DNA of 64,000 nucleotides from Nostoc paludosum FACHB-159 (GTDB lineage Bacteria; Cyanobacteriota; Cyanobacteriia; Cyanobacteriales; Nostocaceae): positions 124,001-188,000 of the forward strand of contig NZ_JACJTU010000008.1 in NCBI RefSeq assembly GCF_014698835.1, written 5' to 3'. Of the stretch, positions 35,786 through 45,600 are shown piece after piece (the first letter of the stretch is position 1; each line of letters opens with the position of its first letter). The translations under genes were made by a program, and so were the position numbers. The notes below the pieces were generated by a model that was given only the letters and a program-made list of their open reading frames with translations, did not search any database and was not told where the DNA came from.

Positions 35786-36069
35786 AACTTATCAAGAAAG
35801 ACAGCTATGCTGGAGGCTCAGTTGGAATACTGTTTTCTGCCCTCTGCCTCCTGCCTTCTTCAATAAAATAGGATGCTCAAAATGAGGTTATTGTCAGATT
35901 TTGGTGATGATTAAAGGTTACGCACTTTAAGGCAGAAGGCAGAAGGTTTTAAGACGTTTTGTTATCCTCATTGGGACTTGTGACCAAGACGGGCGATCGC
36001 TGACGGCTTAAGTTGACTGCGTGAGCTAAATTCATATTCTTAATCAGCAACGCCGTTTTATCTTCACGT
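35786..36069. other. Intergenic region between convergent genes
   Basis: CTGCCCTCTGCCTCCTGCC (about 35839) and AAGGCAGAAGGCAGAAGG (about 35930) are inverted STRR arms that could form a hairpin ending transcripts from both sides. Bases 36026-36055 hold a 30-base dispersed repeat also found at 50855-50884. No gene is seen. Confidence 0.5.
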
Positions 36070-36876
36070 TTATTGTTTCCGGCCAACCATATACCACAAA
36101 CCCACAGCATAGCGAATGTAATTAAGTTCCGTAAAACCTGCTTTCGCAAACTCGTACTCAAAGTTGAAATGGATAAAGTCATCCAACCACGGTTCTTGAA
36201 AAGAAGCGTTCAGAGCGTATTCACCACGATAGGTGTCAGCATAGAGTACCCAACCTCCGGGTTTGGTTATCCGGTACATCTCCTTAAGAATCTTAGGCGT
36301 CCACTCTTTAGGCGTCTCGTGGAAGAGTAATGATGAGGTGACAAGAGTAAATGAGTTGTCAGGATAGCCAGTATGACGAGCATCTACCTGCTCAAACGAA
36401 GCCCGCTCACTAAATCCAGCCTTATTAAACTTGTGCTGACTAATCACCAGCATGTAAGGCGAAACATCAGTAATGCGAAAAGTAGCCTGGGGAAACCTCT
36501 CTGCTAGAGCCAGCGCTCCAGCAGCCGTACCTGCACCAAGCTCTAGCACCGTGTCAATTTGAGCGTCTTGAGGAATTAGTTCAGCCATTTTCTCGCGCAA
36601 CTGCTGACAACTTACATTGTGGCTGAGGGGAATGATGGCATCCATAGCAGCATCCCAACCTAAGCATGACTGAGGGTTAGTGTAGGAATCAGTTGACCCA
36701 TGAATGGGAGCGTGAATGTAGTCAGGGTAATATTCACGGTCGGTACGGTAGCCTTTGAGTTCCTCTGCCCAATTAATTGAGCCATATTCCTGCATTACTG
36801 ATGGCATCGCTGCGGTAATGCGTCGCATTATCTCGGTTCGATAAGCTTCTTTATCTTGTGCAGTCCATCTCGGCAT
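36070..36876 (-). CDS. SAM-dependent class I methyltransferase
   Basis: About 268 residues from ATG 36876, chosen because AGGAGAT lies just upstream; the frame is open for 32 more codons without such a site. The SAM-binding motif I is VLELGAGTAAGAL, with the acidic motif II end ITDVSPYML and post-motif strand FTLVTSSLLFHET. The N-terminal 110 residues are unusual (RWTAQDKEAYRTEIMRRITA, then GYRTDREYYPDYIHAPIHG) and probably form the acceptor-binding part. The acceptor substrate is unknown. Monocistronic. Confidence 0.82.
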   Translation of the reverse strand: MPRWTAQDKEAYRTEIMRRITAAMPSVMQEYGSINWAEELKGYRTDREYYPDYIHAPIHGSTDSYTNPQSCLGWDAAMDAIIPLSHNVSCQQLREKMAELIPQDAQIDTVLELGAGTAAGALALAERFPQATFRITDVSPYMLVISQHKFNKAGFSERASFEQVDARHTGYPDNSFTLVTSSLLFHETPKEWTPKILKEMYRITKPGGWVLYADTYRGEYALNASFQEPWLDDFIHFNFEYEFAKAGFTELNYIRYAVGLWYMVGRKQ

Positions 36877-37280
36877 AAATGAACATCTCCTAGTTACAAT
36901 TGTTGCTGGCGTTCCTAGACTCCAATCTGGGAACCAGAAATAAACTGCAAATACAATATAGTCTAGCCTCAATTTGTATGAGATCTACGTAACGCTAAAG
37001 GCTAACGCACCATTAACCTTACAAAAATAGTAGGTTACTAACTCACCATACATTTATTAAAGAATTTACAGCAAATTGTAACTTGGGAGGTAGAGATAAT
37101 TGTTGCGTCCCTAGCCGTGTATTTCATTAACCTGAAATACGCTATATTTTGTGACATTTCTTAGTACCTGAGAACCGCAGCTAGAAATGAAGCTAACTGT
37201 TTAAATTTAAGTAAATAAAGAAAAAACTATGAAAAATTCCGCTAAAGTCTTATTTAAAACAAACTTTATTTTTTTTAAAA
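36877..37280. other. Intergenic region between divergent genes
   Basis: AT-rich with no gene, repeat or hairpin that stands out. It presumably holds the divergent promoters of the methyltransferase and the AAA-like gene pair. Confidence 0.35.
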
Positions 37281-38720
37281 ATGAATATAGAAGAAGCACT
37301 AGTCGTTTTAGATACATTTCTGGAACATGGCTTAAGTGATGTTCAGGAAATAATATTTCGTCAAGCATGGGAAGGACAAACTTATCCAGATATTGCCGAA
37401 AGCTGTGGTTATGATGCTAATTACATAAAAGATGTTGGTTCTAAGTTATGGAAATTACTTTCACAAGCTTTCGGGGAGGAGGTGACAAAAAGTAATTTTC
37501 GGTCAGTATTGAGACGGCGAAGCCTCCGGCTGGCTTTGCCTACGCAAAATAACGTTTTGTCGGAAAAAGTACAAATACCAACAGGATTGAGGCAGTCTCA
37601 GTCAACAAGCAAAGTCAAAGATGTGATACCAGGGTCTTCTTTGGTAATAGAAAAGCAACAAGACAGACAAACCCCAGTTCTTAATTCAGACTTGTTAGAA
37701 ATTCCTGGTGGCTCAGTACCGCTCAATTCTTTTTTTTACATTGAACGTCCGCCAATTGAAGAACGCGCATATACAGAAATCAATAAATCTGGAAGCTTAA
37801 TCAGAATCAAAGCTCCCAGCAAAATGGGAAAAACTTCCCTAATGCACAGAATCCTTGCTCATGCTAAACAGACTGGCGTACACACCGTACAAATTGGTTT
37901 ACAAAGGGCAGATAGTCAAGTTTTCACTAGCTTAGAAAAATTCTTACGCTGGTTTTGTGCTAACGTCACTCGGCAGTTAAATCTAGAAATCAGACTGGAT
38001 GATTATTGGGATGAAGATATTGGCAGCAAAGTTAGCTGTACATTGTATTTACAGGAGTATTTGCTAGAGAAAATAGAGGCTCCGGTAGTCTTGGCTTTGG
38101 ATGAAGTGAATCGAATTTTCGAGTATCCAGAAATCTCTAGGGACTTTCTACCGTTACTGCGTTCTTGGTATGAGGATGCTTCGGAATTAGATATCTGGCA
38201 AAAACTTCGATTAGTAGTAGTTCATGCCACTGAAGCTTATATTCCGTTAGATATTCATCAATCCCCTTTCAATGTGGGACTACCGATTAAGTTACCAGAA
38301 TTTAGTTTAGAGCAGATGCAAGAATTGGCAGTGCGTCATGGACTTGATTGGGCTAAAGGTGAGAAAGGATTAGAGAAGTTGGCTCCTCTACTAGCGATGA
38401 TTGGTGGTCATCCCTATCTAGTCCGTCTGGCTCTTTATAATCTGGGAAATCAAACAGTAAGCCTAGAGCAGCTACTACAAGAGGCTCCCACAATTGCCGG
38501 CATCTATAGCAACTATTTACGGCATCATCTAGCAAACCTCCAAGAACATCCGGAATTGGCAACAGCACTTAAACGGGTAGTTACTTCTCCAACAAGCGTG
38601 CAATTAGAAGCGATCGCTGCCTATAAATTAGAAAGTATGGGTCTGGTAAAACTTGAGGGAAATCAAGCAATGTCTAGCTGTGAGTTGTATCAGCTATATT
38701 TCCGAGAGCAATTAGCCTAA
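37281..38720 (+). CDS. AAA-like (PF14516-type) ATPase with N-terminal HTH-like domain
   Basis: A 479-residue protein. Residues about 1-80 form a small helical domain (MNIEEALVVLDTFLEHGLSD, YPDIAESCGYDANYIKDVGS) of the type placed at the N-terminus of vWA-MoxR-associated (vMAP) proteins and their AAA relatives. After a linker, the P-loop ATPase follows: SKMGKTSLMHR (Lys184) and a Walker-B-like strand APVVLALDEVNRIF. The C-terminal subdomain has GGHPYLVRLALYNL. The next gene, six bases downstream, encodes a second ATPase of the same family, so they are translationally linked. These STAND-like ATPases are suspected of signalling or conflict roles; the real function is unknown. Confidence 0.78.
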   Translation: MNIEEALVVLDTFLEHGLSDVQEIIFRQAWEGQTYPDIAESCGYDANYIKDVGSKLWKLLSQAFGEEVTKSNFRSVLRRRSLRLALPTQNNVLSEKVQIPTGLRQSQSTSKVKDVIPGSSLVIEKQQDRQTPVLNSDLLEIPGGSVPLNSFFYIERPPIEERAYTEINKSGSLIRIKAPSKMGKTSLMHRILAHAKQTGVHTVQIGLQRADSQVFTSLEKFLRWFCANVTRQLNLEIRLDDYWDEDIGSKVSCTLYLQEYLLEKIEAPVVLALDEVNRIFEYPEISRDFLPLLRSWYEDASELDIWQKLRLVVVHATEAYIPLDIHQSPFNVGLPIKLPEFSLEQMQELAVRHGLDWAKGEKGLEKLAPLLAMIGGHPYLVRLALYNLGNQTVSLEQLLQEAPTIAGIYSNYLRHHLANLQEHPELATALKRVVTSPTSVQLEAIAAYKLESMGLVKLEGNQAMSSCELYQLYFREQLA

Positions 38721-38725
38721 AAGTT

Positions 38726-40267
38726 ATGAAGAAGTACGAATATCAAATTGGTGGCAGTCTCAAAGTCGATGCTCCTAGCTATGTAGAACGGCAGGCTGAT
38801 TCTGAACTTTATAATGCTCTAATTCAAGGTGAATTTTGTTATGTATTTAGTTCCCGACAAATGGGGAAATCTAGCTTGCGGTTACAAACAAGACATCGAT
38901 TAGAACAAGCAGGCTATAGTTGTGCTTCTATCGATATGACTCGCATCGGCAATGGCAATATTACTCCTGCTCAGTGGTATAAGGGCATAGTAGTTGACTT
39001 ATTAAGGAGCTTTAATCTCTTTAGCAAAGTTAATATCAAAGCCTGGTGGTCAGAGCGAGAAGATTTGCCTGCCCTACAGCGATTAAGCCAATTTGTCGAA
39101 GATATTTTGTTAGTTGAATTAAAAACGGAAAAAATATTTATTTTTATTGATGAAATTGATAGTGTTTTAGGGTTGAATTTTCCTGTAGTCGATTTTTTTA
39201 CTTTGATTCGCTCCTGCTACAATCAGCGAGCCGAAAATCCAGAATATAACCGCCTAACTTGGGCATTGTTCGGAGTAGCAACACCTTCAAATTTGATTAC
39301 CGATCGCAACTGTACTCCATTTAATATCGGTAAATCTATTGAACTGCACGGCTTTAATTTATCGGAAGTTCAGCCATTAGCAGCAGGTTTAGAAGGTAAA
39401 GTAGCTAATCCGATGGCAGTTCTCAAAGAAATTTTAGCTTGGACAAATGGTCAGCCGTTTCTGACTCAAAAGCTATGTCAAATAGTGGTGCAAGAAAGAA
39501 ACTCTGGAAGCAAAGATGTTCAAGAGCAGAGAAGCTTAGAAGTGGATGAGCGTTATAAATTGGATGACCATTTACCGATTATTAATCAACATCTGATCAA
39601 TTTTTATTATCAATTTCCCTTGTTAGTTTTAGAAAAATTAGTGGAAACCCATATTATAGAGAAATGGGAAGCAAAGGACGATCCAGAGCATTTGAAAACC
39701 ATCCGCGATCGCCTGCTGAGAAATGAGCAGCGTACTGGAGGTTTACTAGGACTATATCAGCAAATTTTACAAGGAATTCAGGTAGCTTCTGATGATGGAG
39801 AGGAGCAAATAGAACTGCTGTTGTCGGGATTAGTCACCAAGCACCAAGGGCAACTAATAGTAAAAAACCGCATTTATGAAGAGGTTTTCAACCAAACTTG
39901 GGTAGAAAAACAATTAGCAAAATTGCGACCCTACTCCCAAGCATTTAACGCTTGGGTAGCCTCAGAATACAATGACAGTTCACGACTATTACGGGGGAAA
40001 GCCTTACTTGAAGCTCTAGCTTGGTCACAAGGTAAAAGCTTGAGTGATTTGGATTATCAGTTTTTAGCAGCTAGCCAAGAATGCGATCGGCGAGAAGTTG
40101 AGACATGGCTAGAAGCAGAACGAACTAAAGAAGTCAAAGCTCGACTAGTTCAAGAGCAGAAAGCAGCTAGATTTCAAAGATTATTTTTTCTAGGCGCATT
40201 CGGTTGGGCATTGATAGTTGTTTTAGGATTGGCGATAGTGACTTTTGAGTATAAAAAGCACTGTTGA
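38726..40267 (+). CDS. AAA-like (PF14516-type) ATPase with C-terminal membrane helix
   Basis: A 513-residue paralogue of the preceding protein. Walker A is RQMGKSSLRL (Lys48); the Walker B strand is KIFIFIDEIDSVLG. A long post-ATPase region (about 235-400, TNGQPFLTQKLCQIVVQ to NRIYEEVFNQTWVEKQ) follows, then a helical linker (LAWSQGKSLSDLDYQFLAAS, coiled coil) and one membrane helix (about 485-507, FFLGAFGWALIVVLGLAIV), ending at KKHC. In many relatives the membrane helix is followed by WD40 or other effector repeats; here the protein stops and an STRR cluster begins, so the effector may have been lost or never present. Confidence 0.78.
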   Translation: MKKYEYQIGGSLKVDAPSYVERQADSELYNALIQGEFCYVFSSRQMGKSSLRLQTRHRLEQAGYSCASIDMTRIGNGNITPAQWYKGIVVDLLRSFNLFSKVNIKAWWSEREDLPALQRLSQFVEDILLVELKTEKIFIFIDEIDSVLGLNFPVVDFFTLIRSCYNQRAENPEYNRLTWALFGVATPSNLITDRNCTPFNIGKSIELHGFNLSEVQPLAAGLEGKVANPMAVLKEILAWTNGQPFLTQKLCQIVVQERNSGSKDVQEQRSLEVDERYKLDDHLPIINQHLINFYYQFPLLVLEKLVETHIIEKWEAKDDPEHLKTIRDRLLRNEQRTGGLLGLYQQILQGIQVASDDGEEQIELLLSGLVTKHQGQLIVKNRIYEEVFNQTWVEKQLAKLRPYSQAFNAWVASEYNDSSRLLRGKALLEALAWSQGKSLSDLDYQFLAASQECDRREVETWLEAERTKEVKARLVQEQKAARFQRLFFLGAFGWALIVVLGLAIVTFEYKKHC

Positions 40268-40320
40268 GTTACCTCGAAGCAATTACTAAGTAGGTGGTTG
40301 TGAATATTTATCGTCGGGAT

Positions 40321-40474
40321 AGGGTAGGAGGCAGGAGGCAGGAGGCAGTGTTTCGACTACGCGGTAATCGAGCGAAGTCGAGATTCAACAACCAGGCAGG
40401 AGGCAGGAGGCAGGAGGCAGTGTTTCGACTACGCTCAACAACCAGGCAGGAGGCAGGAGGTAGAAGTAAAGAGG
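40321..40474. repeat. STRR cluster (GGCAGGA units) with repeated hairpin segment
   Basis: Runs of GGCAGGA heptamers at about 40326-40347, 40397-40420 and 40444-40461 are separated by two copies of CAGTGTTTCGACTACGC. The first copy is longer and continues into GGTAATCGAGCGAAGTCGAG, which folds back on it (TCGACTACGC against GCGAAGTCGA). Composition is of the Nostoc STRR type. The open frame across it is repeat-derived. Confidence 0.8.
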
Positions 40475-40651
40475 GTTTGAGCTAAATTAACCTTTATTAA
40501 TATGGTTTGATTTTTTACACCGATTTACTTAGGAAACTAAAAAGTTTTTTCCCAAAGAGCGAGTGCTAATCACAGTTACGTAACAGGCGATCGCCTTTTT
40601 GAACATATATTGCTTATACATTGCTTTTATTACCAAGGTGGGAGATACCTT
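40475..40651. other. Spacer after the STRR cluster
   Basis: No gene. It presumably contains the promoter of the flavin oxidoreductase gene; ribosome binding site GGTGGGAG lies at 40637-40644, seven bases before the ATG. Confidence 0.4.
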
Positions 40652-41731
40652 ATGTGGCCTAAGACAGAACTGATAGATTTGCTCAAGATCGCACACCCAA
40701 TAATTCAGGCTCCGATGGCCGGCGCTTCCACACCTGAGTTAGTTGCGGCCGTTTCTAATGCAGGAGGTCTTGGCTCCTATGGCGGTGCAGCCACCGCACC
40801 AGCCGAACTTCGCCAGATTATCAGGCAAATCCGAGACCTGACAGACCAACCCTTTGCAGTAAATTTGTTTGCACCAGCAGTTGAAGCGTATGAACTTGCG
40901 CCTGAGCAGCATTTCCCCATGTCTGAGCTTTTAACAATATGGCACAACGAACTTGACGCGGGGTCTGTTCCCGAACCAATACCGATATTAGGGCCATTCC
41001 TAGAACAATTTAATATCCTGCTTGAAGAGAAAATACCTATATTTAGTTTCCACTTTGGGCCTCCACCAATTGAGGCAATTCGTGAGATACACGCCATAGG
41101 CTCGATTGTGTTAGTTACCGCGACGACAACTGGTGAAGCAAAAGCTCTAGTCGAAGCAGGAGTTGATGTCATCATAGCCCAGGGCTTTGAAGCCGGAGGT
41201 CATCGCGGTACTTTTGCTGTACCTTATGAACATGGATTGATTGGAACAGCAACCTTAGTCCCGCAAATAGCTGATGCGGTATCGGTTCCAGTCGTTGCTG
41301 CCGGTGGAATTATGGATGCTCGTGGAATCGTTGCGGCATTTGCACTTGGGGCAAGCGGGGTACAAATGGGAACCGCCTTTCTCGCCTGTCCTGAGAACAA
41401 TATCCCAGAAGTCTATAGGCAGGCGGTACTCAACTGTAAGGACGAAGACACGGTTATTACCGAGGTATTTTCCGGCAGACCCGCCAGAGCAATACGAAAT
41501 CGATTTATACGTGAAATGGAGAATCACAAGGACAAGATACTGCCATTCCCGGCTCAGATGTCTATAGGACGAGTTTTACGTCAAGCTTCTGCTCAACAAT
41601 CAAGTCCAGATTTTGTCAGTATGTGGGCAGGACAGGGAGCAACATTAGCTCAAGCTCTCCCAGCAGAAGAACTGATCCAAAAAATGATCCAAGAATTTCT
41701 TGCCGTGACTGCTTCTTTACAAGTCAAATAA
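40652..41731 (+). CDS. FMN-dependent NAD(P)H oxidoreductase / nitronate monooxygenase family
   Basis: About 359 residues from ATG 40652, picked over an earlier in-frame ATG because of the well-spaced GGTGGGAG. A TIM-barrel flavoprotein: N-terminal HPIIQAPMAGASTPELVAAV and GGLGSYG (FMN binding), the active-site region GFEAGGHRG, and FMN-phosphate motif AAGGIMDARGIVAAFALGAS. Relatives oxidise alkyl nitronates or act as NADH:quinone/enoyl reductases; this one cannot be placed more finely. Monocistronic. Confidence 0.88.
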   Translation: MWPKTELIDLLKIAHPIIQAPMAGASTPELVAAVSNAGGLGSYGGAATAPAELRQIIRQIRDLTDQPFAVNLFAPAVEAYELAPEQHFPMSELLTIWHNELDAGSVPEPIPILGPFLEQFNILLEEKIPIFSFHFGPPPIEAIREIHAIGSIVLVTATTTGEAKALVEAGVDVIIAQGFEAGGHRGTFAVPYEHGLIGTATLVPQIADAVSVPVVAAGGIMDARGIVAAFALGASGVQMGTAFLACPENNIPEVYRQAVLNCKDEDTVITEVFSGRPARAIRNRFIREMENHKDKILPFPAQMSIGRVLRQASAQQSSPDFVSMWAGQGATLAQALPAEELIQKMIQEFLAVTASLQVK

Positions 41732-41767
41732 TAATCAATACAGGTCAACTATAAACCCAACACAATA

Positions 41768-42580
41768 TTAGTAAGTCCTGGGATAGTACGCACTAGTACA
41801 CAAATATTGCTGATCTTTGAACTCTAGATGACTAAAAGTTATTTTCACAGGTAGATTTCGACCATCTTGAGTTAGGTGAATAGATTCAAAACTGGAGGAG
41901 TCTTTTTGTCTAAGTTCCTGCCATTGTGAGTGCCAAGTTTCTGCGGGAAAATTTGGATCGATATCGTGAACGGTCATGGTCAGTAATTCTTTGCGAGAAT
42001 AGCCCAAAATTTGGCAAGCTGCTTCATTTACATAAACAAACTGGGCATTTGAATTAACAAAAAAAATTGAATCTTTAAACTTATCTAAATAAAATTGGCT
42101 TAACCGCAGTGCTGATTCTGCTTTTTGGCGATCGCTAATTTCCTGTTGCAAAAGTAGATTTTGCTCAGTGAGTTGTTTTTGTAGCCTTCGGATAGTTAAG
42201 TTATTTTCTACACGGGCAAAAACCTCTTCTTCACTAAAAGGTTTGGTAATGTAATCTACTCCCCCAACAGCAAAAGCTTTAACTTTATCAAATACTTCAT
42301 CTAAAGCGCTAATAAAAATCACTGGAATGTCGCGGGTTATCTCCGAAGCTTTCAAATGTTGACAGACTTCATAACCATTCATTTCTGGCATCATAATATC
42401 AAGTAAAATTAAATCCGGCGGCGCAGCTTGCGCTGTTTTCAAAGCTGTTGGCCCGTTAATCACTCTCCGAATTTCATATCCTAACTGAGTTAGCATGGCA
42501 GATAAAAGTCGCAGATTATCTGGTGTATCATCCACAACAAGAATATTTGCTTTTGGTAGCTGAACTCGATCGTTATCCAT
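41768..42580 (-). CDS. Response regulator REC-PAS protein, C-terminus apparently cut short
   Basis: A 270-residue protein. The receiver domain (about 9-125) has the acidic pair (VVDDTPDN), phospho-acceptor Asp61 in LILLDIMMPEMNG, Thr/Ser-type FISALDE and Lys in ITKPFSEEE. A coiled-coil linker (RRLQKQLTEQNLLLQQEI) leads to a PAS domain (about 158-262, FFVNSNAQFVYVNEAACQIL). The last residues, YLCTSAYYPRTY, replace the usual PAS end (…RDITERK), as if a frameshift occurred. In the +1 frame the text reads LVRTIPGLTN. It lies 92 bases downstream of the hybrid kinase, presumably its partner in signalling. Confidence 0.85.
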   Translation of the reverse strand: MDNDRVQLPKANILVVDDTPDNLRLLSAMLTQLGYEIRRVINGPTALKTAQAAPPDLILLDIMMPEMNGYEVCQHLKASEITRDIPVIFISALDEVFDKVKAFAVGGVDYITKPFSEEEVFARVENNLTIRRLQKQLTEQNLLLQQEISDRQKAESALRLSQFYLDKFKDSIFFVNSNAQFVYVNEAACQILGYSRKELLTMTVHDIDPNFPAETWHSQWQELRQKDSSSFESIHLTQDGRNLPVKITFSHLEFKDQQYLCTSAYYPRTY

Positions 42581-42672
42581 ATTTGTTAGGTCTAAAAACC
42601 CATTTATATCGTTACGGTACAGCTTAATCCTAAATCGTCTATCCTCTGAAAATTCATGCTATAAATCATTTT

Positions 42673-45600
42673 TTACGATTGTGTTAAATCAATAACTTTA
42701 TCAATCCGAAAGTTATTAACCCAATCAGATATAGTATTTCCCAAAAGAGCAAATTCTTCAGGAATTTGCTCAAGCAACCTGAAAATTAGCTTTTCATCAG
42801 TACACAGTGCCGCTTGGTGTAACTGTGTCACCCACTCAGTGGGCATTTGGGTCAGAATCTCTTCTAATGAGAGAAGTTTAATGCCGGAATTTTCTGTAAA
42901 TTGGTCTTGTTGAAGGGGTTCCTGTTCATAGACATAACGCACCCCCAAATATTTAGATATCATATTTAAGATTACTTCCTCTCGGAACGGCTTACGTACA
43001 AAATCATTGCAGCCTGCCGATAAAACCACAAACCGTTCTTCGTCAAAAGCACTAGCAGTTAGAGCAATAATCACAGTAGCTTGACCTTTTAAAGTAGCTC
43101 TGATTTCTTTAGTAGCTTCATATCCATCCATCACCGGCATTCGCATATCCATGAAAATCAGGTGGGGTTCCCAAGTTTGCCAAACAGCGATCGCTTCTTG
43201 ACCGTTAGCTGCTGCCAGAGTTTCAAAACCAATAGCATTAAATAACTGCATTAATAAATCGCAATTGTCTTGGCGATCGTCAACTACCAGAATTCTGTAT
43301 ATAGGTTGTCCTGGTGTCAAAGCAATTACTCTACGTTTGAGCTTTGGTGGTGCAATATCTAATGAATCTGCTAATTCAATTTTGATATCGAAGTAGAAAG
43401 TTGAGCCACGACCTACCACACTATGAACTCGGATATCGCCACCCATTAACTGCACAAATTGACGGCTGATTGTTAGTCCTAATCCTGTCCCTTCTCTTAC
43501 TTGTCTAGCACTTGTAGTCTGAACGAAAGGCTCAAATAAACTATCTAATTCCTCGGTAGGAATTCCCAATCCTGTATCTTCAATTTCAAAGGTAATTAGA
43601 GATTGGAGATTCGGCAAAGAATTCTCAGGATGATCTTTTGTTGGTTTTACACGCAACGTCACTTTGCCAGTATTGGTAAATTTGATGGCATTTCCCAATA
43701 GGTTGATCAACACTTGTCGGAGCTTACTTTCGTCTGTGAAGATATATTGGTGCAAATCCGGGGCAAGTTCAAATGATAGTGATAACTTTTTGTCCTTGGC
43801 TCGTACCTGGAACATCTGTTGTATCTCTTGTAATAACCTATGCAAATCAAAGGATGTAGGATTAAGAACAATCCGTCCAGCTTCAATTTTGGACATTTCC
43901 AATACATCGTTAATTAAGTTGAGCAGATGTTCTCCACTACGATTGATAGTTGCTAAAGAGTCTCGCTGACGTTTGCTGAGGCTGGTGTCTCGTTCCATGA
44001 GCTGGGCAAAACCCAAAATCGCATTGAGTGGCGTTCGCAGTTCATGGCTCATGTTGGCTAAGAAAGCGCTTTTTGAACGGTTGGCAGTTTCGGCGGTTTC
44101 TTTAGCAATCCGTAGTGTGGCTTCAACTTGCTTGCGTTCGGTCAAGTCTTGTACCAATCCCTGAATAAGTGTGCGATCGCCCAACTTAAATACAGTTAAC
44201 CACACCTCAGCCGGAAAATCTGTACCATCTGCGCGGCGGTGAACCCATTCAAAACGATGTCGGCCTTGCTTGTAGGCGAGGGCAATTTTTTCGCGGGCCA
44301 AACTAGCAGAAGTTTGACCGTTTGGTTGAAATGGCGGTGAAAATTCACTTGGATGCTTCTGCAAAAACTCTTGCCGAGAATAGCCGAATAGTTCTTCTGC
44401 TGCCCGGTTACAATCCAGGGCAATTCCGTTTTCTTGTAACATGACAGCAATACTGGTTGATTCGTAAAGAGCGCGAAATCTGGCTTCTGATTGTCGCAAA
44501 GATTCTTCTGCAAGTTTGCGTTCGCGCAGCGCAGCTTGCTGTTCGCTAATATCTGTAATTACAGCATCTATACAGCCATCCTCAGCATTCCGTCTCAGCG
44601 AGATTAGTCCCCAACCAAGAGATTTATCGCGACGGCATAGTTGCAACTCAAAGTTACGTACCTCACCCTGCTGTGCCATTTCTGCCAACAGCTTTTGGCG
44701 ATCGCCTGGATTGGCGTAAAACTCCGTCGTAAATTGCTTGCCAATTAGATCGGTGGCGGAACTATAACCCAAAATTTCGGCTTGGCGTTGGTTGGCTTCC
44801 AGAAATAGCCCATCTTCTAAGCGAATGCGAGCAATCCCGACTTGAAAGTTTTCAAAAATATTACGATATTTCTGTTCGCTGCGACGTAGAGCTTCTTCTG
44901 AGTGTTTGCGCTCCGTAATATCGCGGAAGTACCAAATTCTACCATAGTAATCTTCTCTTGGCGATCGCACAGATGCAGAATAGCGGTCTAGAGTCCGTCC
45001 ATCTTTGAGGCGAATTTCATCCCGGCTGATTTGGTCTGGATGGGTGTACAGATACTCAACTTTCGCCAGAAACTCCTGTGGCTGTTCGAGTTTGTCGAGT
45101 ACTAATTCCAGTAATCGCCGATCGTTACTATTGACAAAGGTTTCTGGAATTTGCCATAGCTGGCAAAAACGTTGATTGTAAGATACTATTTGACCATTTT
45201 CATCAACGACTAAAATTCCATCAATTGAAGCTTCTTGTTGGGCTTTGAGTATAGCATTACTGCGGTGTAAATCCGCCTCTACTTGTTTGCGATCGTTAAT
45301 GTCAGCAACCACGGCTTCTAGACAATTATCTTCCACATTCAAACGTAAGGAAAACAAGCCCCAACGAGCCTTGCCGTCGCATTGATGAAACTGTAGCTCA
45401 AAGTTGTTAAGTGAACCTTTTTGACGCAGTTCAGTTATTATACGCTGGCGATCGCTTGGGTTTGTATAAAAATCTGTGGTAAATTTTGTGCCATTAATTA
45501 AGTCTGCTACACAACTGTAGCCTAATAGCTCGGCAAGACGTTGATTAGCATCTAAAATCAGCCCATCGTCAATTCGGCTGCGAAGGATACCAAATTGAGA

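Noticed and set aside
37281..40267. Antiviral STAND (Avs-like) system
   Set aside because: No nuclease, protease or other effector domain is visible and the sensor repeats of Avs proteins are absent.
40294..40485. Open frame with RQEAVFRLR repeats
   Set aside because: Encoded entirely by the GGCAGGA STRR cluster.
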